Notes: generated by a model not told the origin, from the letters alone. A stretch of 64,000 nt of DNA from CAVVYJ01 sp963752495 (GCA_963752495.1 CAVVYJ010000002.1:1-64000), one strand, 5' to 3'; counted from the stretch's first letter, positions 35,382 to 45,630 are shown. A program made the numbers and translations.

Positions 35382-35424
35382 ATCTGCTCCTTTGTTTAGG
35401 TAAGGTTAAAACAACCTAAACAAA

Positions 35425-35715
<291 letters not shown>

Positions 35716-35762
35716 CTACTACTAAACTCAAAACTACTTTTAAAATCAAACTTACAAAATTA

Positions 35763-36590
35763 TTAATGGCCTTCGTGCGCCATTGCTAGATAAACCACAG
35801 TCAACATCATAAAAATAAAGGCTTGTAACGCCACAATCAAAATATGGAATATCGACCAACCCGCGCCCAATATCGCACCAAAGATTGTGCCTGAAACACC
35901 TGTAGCTGCCCACAAACCTAAAAGCAAGAAAATCACTTCACCCGCATACATGTTGCCAAATAGCCGCAATGAATGTGAAAGTGGTTTAGAAACGTATTCG
36001 ATTAAATTGAACAAGAAGTTGAGTGGCAACACCCAAAATTTAGTACCAAAAGGTGCGTAGAAAAGCTCGTGTATCCAACCGCCAAACCCCTTTACTTTTA
36101 TAGCAAAGAAAATCATTAGGATCCATACAGCTAAAGCTAAAGCAAAGGTAGTGTTGATGTCCGAAGTTGGGACACTACGCCAATGATGCAAACCGAATAA
36201 ACCGTAGAATTTATGCATAATATCTACTGGTAAAAAATCCATGGCGTTCATTGCGAACACCCATAAAAAAACCGTCAAAGCTGTTGGAGCAATAAAGCTA
36301 TGACGGTCACCGTGGAATATGTTTTTTACTTGATCATCCACAAAATTAAAAATTAACTCAACAAACGCCTGACCCTTCGTCGGCACACCAGAAGTAGCTT
36401 TGCGCGCTACTAACCAGACCAAACCCATGACCACTAAACCTAGAATAACCGACATGACCAAAGTATCGACATGCAAGGTCCAAAAACCACCTTCGCCAAT
36501 TGGCTTAGCATTAAAACTTAAATGACCTGCAATATAATCTGCGGGCGTCATTGCCGCTTGTTCTACGTGTTCAATATGTTCAGTTGCCAT
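35763..36590 (-). CDS. atpB: ATP synthase a subunit
   Basis: The 275-residue membrane stator that forms the proton half-channels. The essential Arg lies in the segment [20 protein letters not shown], the family signature; the C-terminal helix includes [20 protein letters not shown]. The N-terminal extension contains [20 protein letters not shown], typical for betaproteobacteria. Confidence 0.97.
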   Translation of the reverse strand: MATEHIEHVEQAAMTPADYIAGHLSFNAKPIGEGGFWTLHVDTLVMSVILGLVVMGLVWLVARKATSGVPTKGQAFVELIFNFVDDQVKNIFHGDRHSFIAPTALTVFLWVFAMNAMDFLPVDIMHKFYGLFGLHHWRSVPTSDINTTFALALAVWILMIFFAIKVKGFGGWIHELFYAPFGTKFWVLPLNFLFNLIEYVSKPLSHSLRLFGNMYAGEVIFLLLGLWAATGVSGTIFGAILGAGWSIFHILIVALQAFIFMMLTVVYLAMAHEGH

Positions 36591-36613
36591 AAGTTATTAA
36601 GCTTTTATATAAA

Positions 36614-37000
36614 TTAAATTTTTATGTCTTGCTTTGCCATCGCCGCGCCAGAAAACAATGCTGCTGCCGCTAAACCTGCAATCAGCGCCATTGGCACCAA
36701 CTGCTTATAAACTTTAAACGTGATAAACAGCAGAATCACAACCAGAAGAATCTTGATCGCTTCCGCTTTCAGCATATTAATTAATATTGCTGATGCTTCT
36801 TTATTGCTACGTTGCGCGATTTTGGAAGCCACAAAAGCAGCAACCACCACCGATAAACCACCTGCAACTGCTGAAATTCCAGCATGTACCCCAAATATAA
36901 ACAGCGCAACAAGTGCCACTACTCCCGTTGCAACAAGTTGCCAACGCAACATGCTACTAAAAACGCTATTTGATGCAGAGTTAATATTTGCCAGTGCCAT
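36614..37000 (-). CDS. atpI: ATP synthase subunit I (AtpI)
   Basis: A 128-residue membrane protein with four hydrophobic segments (LVATGVVALVALFIFGVHAG, ISAVAGGLSVVVAAFVASKI, ILLVVILLFITFKVY, ALIAGLAAAALFSGAAM). AtpI proteins are encoded first in atp operons and help c-ring assembly or magnesium uptake. It is in the expected place, 24 bases before atpB. On the minus strand a TATAAT hexamer lies about 55 bases upstream (near 37060), but I found no convincing -35. Confidence 0.9.
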   Translation of the reverse strand: MALANINSASNSVFSSMLRWQLVATGVVALVALFIFGVHAGISAVAGGLSVVVAAFVASKIAQRSNKEASAILINMLKAEAIKILLVVILLFITFKVYKQLVPMALIAGLAAAALFSGAAMAKQDIKI

Positions 37001-37172
37001 TTGTTATATCGATCATTTTTATATTTTCACTTTAAACAAAATTCTAAAGTGCGCAATTATAAAGTGAGCCTTAGCAAAGCCCGCGATTTTGAATTATTAC
37101 GCGTTTTTAGTCAAGCACTATATCAAAACTAAATAACAATACGCGCTTAATAAATAAACACTTAGCGCCAAC

Positions 37173-38021
37173 TTAAGCTGATATCTTGGCAATAATGTCG
37201 TCCAGCTGGTCCAAATTGCTATAACTAATTTTTAGTATGCCTGCGCCGCTGGCTTTACCTGCAATAGTCACTTTTGTGCCAAGTTTATCGCTCAATGCAT
37301 CTTGCAGACGTGTTACGTCATGATTAATGTTGATTTTCTGCTTGTTATCCGCTTTAGTTTCTTGCTGCTTAGCTAGCGCTTCGACTTCTCGCACCGATAA
37401 ATTCAGTTGCACTACTTTATTCGCTAACATAATTTGTCTTGCAGCATCCAGCCCAATCAACGCACGCGCATGCCCCATGTCTAATTTGTTTTGTAGCAAT
37501 AGTTCCTGCACGGGATGACTTAATGTGAGCAAGCGCAAAATATTTGATACCGCCACACGAGAGCGCCCAACCGCATCTGCTGCTTTTTCGTGCGTCATGG
37601 CAAACTCATCTATCAAACGTTTAATGCCTTGCGCCTCTTCTAATGGATTTAAGTTTTCGCGCTGAATATTTTCGATCAATGCCATTGCAAGCGCAGATTC
37701 ATCGGGAATATCCCGCACCAACACAGGCACTTCATCTAACCCAGCAATTTGGCTGGCGCGCCAGCGCCGCTCACCCGCGATAATTTCATACTTTCCAGAT
37801 GCGATTTCACGCACCAGAATTGGCTGCATGATGCCCTGTGATTTAATAGAATCCGCTAAAGTTTGCAACGCAACATCATCCATATAACTACGTGGTTGAA
37901 ATTTACCTGGTTGCATTTGACTGATTTTTAACTTCAACATACTGTCGCCGGAACTCACGCTTTCTACATCGCCAGCCAACAATGCATCCAATCCTCGCCC
38001 CAAACCTTTTTGCTTAACCAT
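37173..38021 (-). CDS. parB: Chromosome-partitioning protein ParB (Spo0J family)
   Basis: A 282-residue CTP-dependent DNA clamp that loads at parS. The start MVKQKGLGRGLDALLAGD is the family's N-terminal motif for ParA stimulation. The CTP-binding ParB/Srx domain follows with QPGKFQPRS and the GERRWRAS box, then ENIQRENLNPLEEAQ, the helix-turn-helix THEKAADAVGRSRVAVSNILRLL that reads parS, and the C-terminal dimerisation domain. The three parS sites listed separately lie 1.8-4.6 kb from it. Confidence 0.97.
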   Translation of the reverse strand: MVKQKGLGRGLDALLAGDVESVSSGDSMLKLKISQMQPGKFQPRSYMDDVALQTLADSIKSQGIMQPILVREIASGKYEIIAGERRWRASQIAGLDEVPVLVRDIPDESALAMALIENIQRENLNPLEEAQGIKRLIDEFAMTHEKAADAVGRSRVAVSNILRLLTLSHPVQELLLQNKLDMGHARALIGLDAARQIMLANKVVQLNLSVREVEALAKQQETKADNKQKININHDVTRLQDALSDKLGTKVTIAGKASGAGILKISYSNLDQLDDIIAKISA

Positions 38022-38068
38022 ATGTCTACCTAATCTAGGATTAACCTATATATAACTATTTGTTTTAA

Positions 38069-38827
38069 TTAACTATTTTTACTAATTATTTCTTCTGCAA
38101 GCTCTAAATATGCAATCGCCCCTCTCGAGGATTTGTCGTAAATCAACGCTGGCACACCATAGCTCGGCGCTTCCGCTAAGCGAATGTTGCGCGGAATGAT
38201 GGTCTCATATACCTTTTTACCAAAATGACCAACCAGTTGCGCTGAAACTTGGTTTGCAAGCATATTACGATTATCAAACATCGTGCGTAACAGGCCTTCA
38301 ATTTCCAAGGTTGGATTTAAATGAGCACGAACTTTTTTAACCGTATTCACCAAATCGGACAAGCCTTCCAGCGCGTAATATTCACACTGCATTGGAATCA
38401 TCACTGTGTCGGCTGCAGTAAGCGCATTCACCGTCACCAAATTAAGCGCAGGCGGACAATCCAAAAGAACGTAATCATATTCACTTATCTTAGAAATCGC
38501 CTTCTTCAAGCGGGTTTCACGTTCTGCTTCATTCACGAGCTCAACCTCCGCGCCGGCTAATTCGCGATTTGAGGGTGCTACATCAAAGCCACCTTTTTCA
38601 CTTTTCACAATAACTTCTGCTAGCGACTTTTCCCCAATCAGTACGTGATAAATGCTGTGTTTCAAATGCGCTTTATCAATGCCGCTACCGGTACTTGCGT
38701 TTCCTTGCGGATCTAAATCAACTAATAGTACTTTTTTTCCGTTTGCAGCTAAACTAGCCGCTAAATTAACACAGGTGGTCGTTTTGCCAACGCCACCTTT
38801 TTGGTTTGTAATTGCAAGTATTTTCAT
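38069..38827 (-). CDS. parA: Chromosome-partitioning ATPase ParA
   Basis: A 252-residue deviant Walker ATPase that moves parS-ParB complexes over the nucleoid. The deviant P-loop KGGVGKTT is at residues 10-17, Walker A' is LVDLDPQGNAST, and Walker B is YVLLDCPPALN. The start ATG overlaps the rsmG stop (TAATG). It lacks the N-terminal DNA-binding extension of plasmid ParA type Ia, so it is a chromosomal Soj-like form. 47 bases separate it from parB. Confidence 0.97.
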   Translation of the reverse strand: MKILAITNQKGGVGKTTTCVNLAASLAANGKKVLLVDLDPQGNASTGSGIDKAHLKHSIYHVLIGEKSLAEVIVKSEKGGFDVAPSNRELAGAEVELVNEAERETRLKKAISKISEYDYVLLDCPPALNLVTVNALTAADTVMIPMQCEYYALEGLSDLVNTVKKVRAHLNPTLEIEGLLRTMFDNRNMLANQVSAQLVGHFGKKVYETIIPRNIRLAEAPSYGVPALIYDKSSRGAIAYLELAEEIISKNS

Positions 38828-39439
38828 TAATGATTCTCTATTACAATTAAATGTCGCTCTGCCTCTAGCCCTGCTATAGCTAAAGGATAAGTTTTATTAG
38901 TAACAACACCTGCAAGCTCTTGGTGTGGCACTGATCCTTTCATCGCAAGCCATTTCCCGTTTGCCGCTAGCAAGTGCCGCGTTAACTTTATAAATAGTGC
39001 GATTTCTGAAAAAGCACGTGAAATTATCAATTCAAATTTTTCCCTTCGGCTGGAAATCCTCTACGCGCCCATGTACAACTTCCAAATTACTTAATCTCAG
39101 TTCACCTTTTACGTGGCGCATGAAAATCGCTTTTTTCTGCACTGCATCAATCGTAGTTACTTGCAACTCAGGCAAACAAATGGCCAATACAATGCCTGGC
39201 AAACCGCCACCACTTCCTACATCCAACAAATTTTTGGCTTTGATATAAGGCAAAACACTTAAACTATCTAACAAATGCAGCGTAACCATTTCTAGTGGGT
39301 CACGTATCGCTGTCAGGTTGTACACTTTATTCCATTTTTGTAACAATCCAATGTAATCCAGCAACTTTTTCTGCTTTTCGGCAGAAATATCCAAATCCAT
39401 CTCCACAATGCCCGCCGCTAGTCGTTCTGCCTGCGTCAT
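38827..39439 (-). CDS. rsmG: 16S rRNA (guanine527-N7)-methyltransferase RsmG (one frameshift)
   Basis: Methylates G527 of 16S rRNA with S-adenosylmethionine. The binding motif [18 protein letters not shown] is intact and the N-terminal helix [19 protein letters not shown] is typical; the C-terminal part continues [21 protein letters not shown]. One extra base in the GGGAAAAA run near 39037-39044 breaks the frame ([12 protein letters not shown] would result without it). Repaired length is 203 residues, normal. Overlaps mnmG upstream by four bases and shares TAATG with parA. Confidence 0.92.
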
Positions 39440-41337
39440 GCTGCTTCAATGGTTTTTAAGCTAGATTGCTTTTTATGTTTGCGTTTTAAATAAACCAGCA
39501 ACAAGGAAATTGTTGCTGGCGTGATACCAGAAATGCGACTGGCTTGTCCGATGGTTTCTGGTTTATGCAAAATTAATTTTTGCCGCGCCTCAATACTCAG
39601 ACCATGCACATCTGCATAATCCAGACCGCCCAACACAATACTTTCACTGCCTTTTTGTTTAGCTATTTCAGCTTTCTGTCGATTAATATAGCCTTGATAT
39701 TTAGCTGCAATCTCTACCTGTTCCTTAACTTCAGCACTAAGCGCTTCCGAGCTCGGGTTTAAGCTTACTAAGCTATCGTATGCCACCTCTGGGCGACGTA
39801 GCAACTCAAATAAGCTATATTCATGTTCCAGCTCTTTACCAAAAATAGACAGTTGTGTTTCACGTGAAACATTAACAGGTTGCACAAATGTTTTTTTCAA
39901 ACGCTCTTCTTCGCGCGCAATGGCTTCCTGCTTGCGACTAAAAGCATCCCAACGCACATCATCCACCAAGCCCAATTCACGGCCTTTTTCAGTTAAACGT
40001 ATATCCGCATTATCTTCTCTGAGTTGCAAGCGGTATTCCGCACGCGAAGTAAACATCCGGTACGGCTCAGTCACGCCCGTCGTAATGAGATCATCTACCA
40101 ACACACCCAAATAAGCTTCGTCTCGCGCCGGACACCAAGACTCTTTACCCTGCACATAAAGTGCTGCATTTACGCCAGCCAGTAAGCCCTGTGCAGCCGC
40201 CTCTTCGTAGCCTGTGGTGCCATTAATTTGCCCCGCAAAGAACAGTCCACTGATTGCTTTCGTTTCCAAAGAGCTTTTTAAAGCGCGCGGATCATAATAG
40301 TCATATTCAATCGCATAACCGGGTCGTAGAATATGTGCGTTTTCTAGGCCTTTCATAGAGCGCACTAGCGCCAGCTGGATATCAAACGGCAAGCTAGTAG
40401 AAATACCATTAGGGTAAATCTCATTGGTATTCAAACCTTCCGGCTCTAAAAATATTTGATGCGATTCTTTGTCTGCAAAGCGGTGGATTTTATCCTCCAC
40501 GCTTGGGCAGTAACGCGGGCCAACGCCTTCAATCACGCCTGTATACATCGGCGAGCGGTCTAGGCCAGAGCGAATAATATCGTGCGTACGCTCATTCGTA
40601 TGTGTAATCCAGCAAGAAACTTGCTTTGGATGCTGTGCCACATTACCCAAGAATGAAAATACCGGCGCAGGATTATCACCTGGCTGCTCTAGCATGACTG
40701 AATAATCAATCGTGCGGCCATCTATGCGCGGTGGCGTACCTGTTTTTAATCGCCCTGCAGGCAAACCAATTTCTCGCAACCGAGCTGCAAGGCTTATTGC
40801 TGGCGGATCTCCAGCGCGGCCAGCACTATAGCTCTGCATACCGACATGGATCAAACCGCCTAAAAATGTGCCTGCGGTAAGCACCACAGACTTGGCCGCG
40901 AAACGCAACCCGATTTGCGTCACAACGCCAGCTGCGCGATCTCCATCTAAAATAATGTCATCAACAGCTTGCTGAAATAACCACAAATTGGGTTGATTTT
41001 CTAGTTTTCTTCTAATCGCCGCTTTATAAAGTACACGGTCGGCCTGTGCGCGTGTTGCGCGCACTGCTGGGCCTTTGCTAGAGTTGAGTATTCTAAACTG
41101 AATACCGCCTTCATCTGTTGCAGCTGCCATTGCACCGCCTAGCGCATCCACCTCTTTTACCAAGTGCCCCTTGCCGATTCCGCCAATACTAGGATTGCAA
41201 GACATTTGTCCCAAAGTCTCGATGTTATGCGTAAGCAACAGGGTTTTTTGCCCCGTTCTAGCGCTTGCGAGCGCCGCTTCGGTGCCGGCATGACCGCCAC
41301 CCACTACAATTACATCAAAAATATCGGGAAAATTCAT
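39436..41337 (-). CDS. mnmG: tRNA uridine 5-carboxymethylaminomethyl synthesis enzyme MnmG (GidA)
   Basis: With MnmE it makes 5-carboxymethylaminomethyl-uridine at wobble position 34. The FAD motif [17 protein letters not shown] opens the protein; [22 protein letters not shown], the tRNA-binding signature [11 protein letters not shown], and [10 protein letters not shown] follow, with the helical C-terminal domain. ATG 41337 gives [15 protein letters not shown] and is preferred over a start five codons upstream. A perfect parS site lies inside the reading frame (39856-39871, coding NVSRET). It overlaps rsmG by four bases and is the first gene of mnmG-rsmG-parA-parB. Confidence 0.97.
   Translation of the reverse strand: MNFPDIFDVIVVGGGHAGTEAALASARTGQKTLLLTHNIETLGQMSCNPSIGGIGKGHLVKEVDALGGAMAAATDEGGIQFRILNSSKGPAVRATRAQADRVLYKAAIRRKLENQPNLWLFQQAVDDIILDGDRAAGVVTQIGLRFAAKSVVLTAGTFLGGLIHVGMQSYSAGRAGDPPAISLAARLREIGLPAGRLKTGTPPRIDGRTIDYSVMLEQPGDNPAPVFSFLGNVAQHPKQVSCWITHTNERTHDIIRSGLDRSPMYTGVIEGVGPRYCPSVEDKIHRFADKESHQIFLEPEGLNTNEIYPNGISTSLPFDIQLALVRSMKGLENAHILRPGYAIEYDYYDPRALKSSLETKAISGLFFAGQINGTTGYEEAAAQGLLAGVNAALYVQGKESWCPARDEAYLGVLVDDLITTGVTEPYRMFTSRAEYRLQLREDNADIRLTEKGRELGLVDDVRWDAFSRKQEAIAREEERLKKTFVQPVNVSRETQLSIFGKELEHEYSLFELLRRPEVAYDSLVSLNPSSEALSAEVKEQVEIAAKYQGYINRQKAEIAKQKGSESIVLGGLDYADVHGLSIEARQKLILHKPETIGQASRISGITPATISLLLVYLKRKHKKQSSLKTIEAA
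39856..39871. promoter_or_regulatory. parS site 1 (ParB binding site), inside mnmG
   Basis: TGTTTCACGTGAAACA, a perfect 16/16 match to the consensus parS palindrome. It lies within the mnmG coding sequence, which it spells as NVSRET. Confidence 0.93.
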
Positions 41338-41428
41338 AACCAAACAAGCCAATTCAGAAGAATTAGATTCTACTGTAATCCTATGCTTAAGTCATGCAAA
41401 AGCATGTTTTTACAGGTAATTTAGCTTC

Positions 41429-41444
41429 TGTTTCACGTGAAACC
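41429..41444. promoter_or_regulatory. parS site 2, upstream of mnmG
   Basis: TGTTTCACGTGAAACC, 15/16 matches to the parS consensus (only the final A is C). It lies in the divergent gap between mnmG and the cytochrome c gene, 92 bases upstream of the mnmG start. Confidence 0.9.
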
Positions 41445-41587
41445 ATTTCTAAATCTATATCTAAGACATAATTCGTTAACAATATTGGCATACAATTCGC
41501 TTGATTAAAATCAATATGCCTTTATGCATTCAAGCTTACCATACGGCTTGGAACGCTTTTATTAATAACTAAAGATGGAGTATTACA

Positions 41588-42031
41588 ATGAAAAAATCTA
41601 GAATCGTTTTAGCCACATTGCTAGGCTTGGCAAGCATTTCCGCGCAAGCAGATGTAGCTAATGCAGAAAAACTAGCTGCAAAATACACTGCTATTGCTAA
41701 AATAGTTAATCCTGATTACGCTGGCCCTTCTGCTATTGAGGGAAAATTATTTTTTAACCGTACTATTAAGGGCGCCAATGGTAAAGAAGCAGCTTGCGCA
41801 TCCTGCCACACGCCCAATCCTGCTAACGAGGGCAAGCATATCGTTACCGGCAAAGCCATTCGACCATTATCACCCGCAGTCAATGCCAAACGCTTTAGTA
41901 ACCTAGACAAAGTTGAAGACAAATTTACAGAGCACTGCAATGATATTATCGGTACCGATTGTACGCCTCAAGAAAAAGCTAACTTTATCGGATATGTGCT
42001 GACAGAAAAAACGCCTACACCTAAAAAATAA
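41588..42031 (+). CDS. Secreted c-type cytochrome, DUF1924/SHP-like
   Basis: A 147-residue protein with a signal peptide (KSRIVLATLLGLASISAQA, cleaved near AQA-DV). One haem-c attachment site, CASCH, is in the middle (GKEAACASCHTPNP); a second cysteine pair (EHCNDIIGTDC) may form a disulfide. The layout, with the long N-terminal segment before the haem, matches DUF1924 proteins related to the oxygen-binding sphaeroides haem protein. The gene is 235 bases from mnmG and eight from the following b-type cytochrome, with which it very likely works: the membrane cytochrome would reduce this periplasmic one. Function in vivo is inferred. Confidence 0.85.
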   Translation: MKKSRIVLATLLGLASISAQADVANAEKLAAKYTAIAKIVNPDYAGPSAIEGKLFFNRTIKGANGKEAACASCHTPNPANEGKHIVTGKAIRPLSPAVNAKRFSNLDKVEDKFTEHCNDIIGTDCTPQEKANFIGYVLTEKTPTPKK

Positions 42032-42038
42032 TTAACGC

Positions 42039-42599
42039 ATGCAACTACAGTACGTATGGGACCCGTTTGTCAGAATTTTTCACTGGTCCCTCGTTGTAGC
42101 TTTTAGCGTAGCCTTCTATACCCACAATTCAGAGTGGGAAAGATTGGTACACGTAGAAGCGGGCTATGTCGCCGGTGGGCTAATTTTTGCTCGGATTTTT
42201 TGGGGCATTATTGCTACCGGCTATGCCAATTTCCGCACATTTCCACTTAATCCCATTTGGGCGATTAAGTATATTTATCGCTTGCTCCAAGGCAATGCAA
42301 AGCACTATATAGGCCACAATCCCACTGGGGCGTTAGTAATTTATGCCATGCTAGCCATAGGCGTAACCGCGATAACTTCTGGATACATTGCCTATAATGA
42401 CGACTGGCTACTGGTTGATTACTCGGATCTGTTCAAAACAATACATCATTACTCCACATGGGGCTGGCTAGGGCTAGTATGTGCCCATGTAGCGGGTGTT
42501 TTATTCGAAAGCATTATACACAAAGACAATTTAATTTTAGCCATGATTACCGGCTCAAAACGTGTCTGCAAAATCAATGACCGTTACTCTAAAAAATAA
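42039..42599 (+). CDS. Cytochrome b561-type membrane protein, partner of the preceding cytochrome c
   Basis: A 186-residue inner-membrane protein with four hydrophobic segments (IFHWSLVVAFSVAFYTHN; YVAGGLIFARIFWGIIATG; ALVIYAMLAIGVTAITSGYI; WGWLGLVCAHVAGVLFES). Histidines in RIFHWSL, RLVHVEAGY, TIHHYSTWG and CAHVAG are the likely haem ligands. This family (COG3658) often neighbours DUF1924 and di-haem cytochrome c genes, and here the cytochrome c gene ends seven bases upstream. Probable role: quinol-side electron donor to the periplasmic cytochrome. It differs in sequence from the b561 gene at 353. Confidence 0.87.
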   Translation: MQLQYVWDPFVRIFHWSLVVAFSVAFYTHNSEWERLVHVEAGYVAGGLIFARIFWGIIATGYANFRTFPLNPIWAIKYIYRLLQGNAKHYIGHNPTGALVIYAMLAIGVTAITSGYIAYNDDWLLVDYSDLFKTIHHYSTWGWLGLVCAHVAGVLFESIIHKDNLILAMITGSKRVCKINDRYSKK

Positions 42600-42639
42600 T
42601 ATTGATTATTTCATCCACTTCTCTAGTAATAAAAAGTGT

Positions 42640-42655
42640 TGTTTCACGTGAAACA
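42640..42655. promoter_or_regulatory. parS site 3, before the long-helix AsmA-like gene
   Basis: TGTTTCACGTGAAACA, a perfect 16/16 parS palindrome, flanked by further inverted symmetry (AAAAAGTG on the left and CACTTTTTA on the right). It lies 40 bases after the b-type cytochrome and about 130 bases before the next start. Confidence 0.93.
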
Positions 42656-42786
42656 CTTTTTAAATATTATTAAAATAATCAATAAAAACATAAAGTTCTG
42701 TTTCAATCTTAATAACATTCGTGATAATCTTTACATTCAATCTGTTAATTTACTTGGAATAGCTCAAAGCATCGCTACAAGACTTT

Positions 42787-45572
42787 ATGGATTTATCAAC
42801 AATTTATACCAAAACGGGCAGGGGCACACGTGCACTAATTAAAAAACTGCCGCCAAATGCTGGGCAAGTTTTGTCCGTAATGAGCACAAACGTAAGTGCA
42901 GAAGAAATATATTCCAAACTAAAAAAAGTAAGTGAGCGAGATTTTGAGCTCGCAATCACCTGGCTGCTAGAAGGTGGTTTCATTAAAACCGTGGTAAAGG
43001 AAGCTTTTTCTAACTCCATCTGGGCAATCCCATCACAAGGCTCTATCGAAGTATCAGAAATTAGCCTTGATGAGTTTAATTTGATGAGAGAAACCCCTGA
43101 AAACAATAAAAAGCAGCCTGATTCTAACCTTGTAGTTTTGTCGGAGGCTAGGGCCAAGGCGGAAGCTGAGGCTCGTGAGCGCGCAGAAGCACAAGTTAAA
43201 TCTGAATCTGAAACAAAAAGTGCTATTCCGCCCAAACCAGAAACTAGCACCAAAGAAAAAATTGAAGCACTCGCAAAAGCAGACGCGGAAGCCCGTGAGC
43301 GTGCAGAAGCGCAAGCTAAGGCTGAAGCAGAGGCTAAAGCAAAAGCAGAGGCTAAATTAAGAGAAGAAGCTGAAGCCAAGGCACGTGCAGAAGCAGAAGC
43401 AAGAGAAAAAGCGGAAGCTGAGCTAAGGCGAAGCACGAAAAGCAGAGCGGAAGCCCGTGAGCGTGCAGAAGCGCAAGCTAAGGCTGAAGCAGAAGCTAAG
43501 CGCAGGCAGAAGCAGAAGCAAGAGAAAAAGCGGAAGCTGAGGCTAAGGCTAAGGCGGAAGCACTCGCAAAAGCAGACGCGGAAGCCCGTGAGCGTGCGAA
43601 GCGCAAGCTAAGGCAGAGGCAGAGGCTAAAGCAAAAGCAGAGACTAAATTAAGAGAAGAAGCTGAAGCCAAGGCACGTGCAGAAGCAGAAGCAAGAGAAA
43701 AAGCGGAAGCTGAGGCTAAGGCTAAGGCGGAAGCACTCGCAAAAGCAGACGCGGAAGCCCGTGAGCGTGCAGAAGCGCAAGCTAAGGCTGAAGCAGAGGC
43801 TAAAGCAAAAGCGGAGGCTAAATTAAGAGAAGAAGCTGAAGCCAAGGCACGTGCAGAAGCAGAAGCAAGAGAAAAAGCGGAAGCAAAGGCTAAGGCTGAG
43901 GCGGAAGCAGCTCGCAAAAGCAGATGCGGAAGCTGCGGCTAAAGCTGCTGCAAAAGAAGAGGCTAAAGCTTTAGCCCGAGCAGAAGCAAGAGAAAAAGCG
44001 GAAGCAAAGCAAAGAGCGCGTGCAGAAGCAGAAGCAAAAGCCAAGGAAGAGGAGGAAGCTAAAGCCCGTGCAGAAGCTGAGGCCATTGCCCTGGCTGAAG
44101 CAGAGGCTAAAGCCAGAGCCGATGCCTTAGCCAAAGCAGAGGCAGAAGCCAAAGCTAAGGCAGAAGCTTTAGCCCGAGCAGAAGCAAGGGCAAAAAGAAA
44201 AGCAGCAGCAAAGGCAAAAATTGCTCAGTTTAAAAAAACCGCGCAGCTACAATTACAAACATTGGCTACGATTACTAAAGATAAGCTTCAATTTTTAAGT
44301 AAAAAAATTCTTAAAATTAAAGTAAAAAAAACAAGCAAAAAATTCTTGCCCTATTTATTTGGCATCGTTAAAACTGTCTGTGTTTATTCTTTTGCTTTGC
44401 TTATTCTATTAGCAATCGCCGCCCAGTTTATTAACATGAAAATGTTTGTTAAGCCGCTAGAAACTCTTGCTGCCGAAAACATACAGGAGTCTGTCAAAAT
44501 TAATGGTGTTTATGCTTCAATATTCCCCTCACCACATTTGCTCTTGAAAAATATTAGCGTGGGTAGCTCTTCTGCTATTGGTATGCAAGCCATAAAAATA
44601 TATCCCGAAATATCCAGTCTGAAAGATAAGTTTAACGATACGCCCAATAAACCCTATGAAATTAAATCAATAGAAATAGATGGATTAAGTTTAACTCAAA
44701 AGGATTTATCGCGTCCCAGTGCCTGGGCTAGCGCATCGGCTAAACATAACCAATTGAAAATTAAGCAAATTATATTAGAAAACACGTCCATTCAACTTGA
44801 AGGGATAGAAATACCAAACTTCAATGGCGATATTTTATTAGATTCCTCTGGTCGATTTAGCAACGCATCCTTGGCAACGCAAGATAAAAGCTTAACTATC
44901 AATATCGAGCGCCCAAGCAATAAATATGAAATTGTTATTAAAGCGCAAAACTGGCGCTCTCCAATGCCACCAAATCTAATATTTTCTGAATTAAGCACAA
45001 ACGGCACTATAGAAAATAACACGCTCACGCTATCGCCAATTAAAGGTGCTTTATATGAAGGTGATTTAAAGGCAAATCTAATTATTGACTTAGCCGCAGC
45101 CTGGGCTGTGAGAGGTGATTTCGAGGTAAGTGGCATCAACCTTACCGATATGGCGCTTGAGCTCAAGCTTAATTCTGCGATTGATGGCACATTAAACACT
45201 AATGCTAATTTTACTTTTAATATTAATAGGTCTACGAACGTAATTGAAAATTCGACAGTCAACGGACACTTTAAAATAAAGAACGGCTTCATCAGAAAGG
45301 TTGATCTAATTGAAGCTATGCGAAGTAATAACCTTGGGGGATCAACCCACTTTACCGAGTTTTCTGGAGATTTTTTACTTAGCGACCAGAGTTACCAGTT
45401 TAGAAATCTTGCTCTGCAAGATAATCAGTTACAGGCTACGGGCACATTTAATATTTCTCCCCAAAAGACCGTAGCCGGGGATATTTATTCCAAAATACTA
45501 CTTAAATCTAATCCGATTAAATCGCGACTAATTATCTCTGGAACAGTAGACAATTTAACGCTCAAAAAATAA
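42787..45572 (+). CDS. Winged-helix-like / long Ala-Lys-Glu helix / membrane / AsmA-like protein (several frameshifts)
   Basis: About 928 residues when repaired; I know no named family with this arrangement. Residues 1-85 ([20 protein letters not shown] to [10 protein letters not shown]) look like a small winged-helix domain. From about residue 115 comes a long Ala/Lys/Glu/Arg helix ([20 protein letters not shown] type), encoded by 174-bp repeats. A Lys-rich stretch then precedes one membrane helix ([18 protein letters not shown]), and the final 380 residues resemble AsmA ([20 protein letters not shown]; later VKNGFIR- and FSGDFLL-type motifs). The Lys-rich flank puts the helix in the cytoplasm and the AsmA-like part in the periplasm. 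Shifts occur near 43500, 43600 and 43909. Start ATG 42787 has no good ribosome site. Confidence 0.75.
43258..43940 (+). repeat. Tandem 174-bp repeats encoding the Ala/Lys/Glu-rich helix
   Basis: Four full or nearly full copies and a degraded fifth begin at 43267, 43433, 43560, 43733 and 43907 (marker GCACTCGCAAAAGCAGACGC or variants). Spacing is 166, 127, 173 and 174 bases; the intact unit is 174 bp, or 58 codons. Copy two lacks about 43 bases and several single bases, which is where the frame is lost. Confidence 0.88.
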
Positions 45573-45600
45573 GTTTTGTTTAAAAAACACTAGGTAAATA

Positions 45601-45630
45601 TTGACGAATATATAAATGCGCGCCTATAGT
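45601..45630 (+). promoter_or_regulatory. Sigma-70-type promoter of the DUF1508 gene
   Basis: TTGACG (45601-45606), an 18-base spacer and TATAGT (45625-45630). It lies 52 bases before the preferred start at 45682 and overlaps the longer frame that begins at 45616, which argues against that longer start. Confidence 0.75.

Noticed and set aside
37001..37172. A complete promoter for the atp operon
   Set aside because: A TATAAT is present on the minus strand but no acceptable -35 at 16-18 bases.
39010..39024. A possible fourth parS site (GCACGTGAAATT) in rsmG
   Set aside because: Only the right half matches the parS palindrome.
42804..43436. A 210-residue minus-strand Ala/Ser-rich frame
   Set aside because: Complement of the Ala/Lys/Glu repeats; same cause as above.
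43258..43940. CRISPR-like array
   Set aside because: Units are 174 bp, contiguous and keep coding for an Ala/Lys/Glu-rich helix; no spacers and no cas genes nearby.
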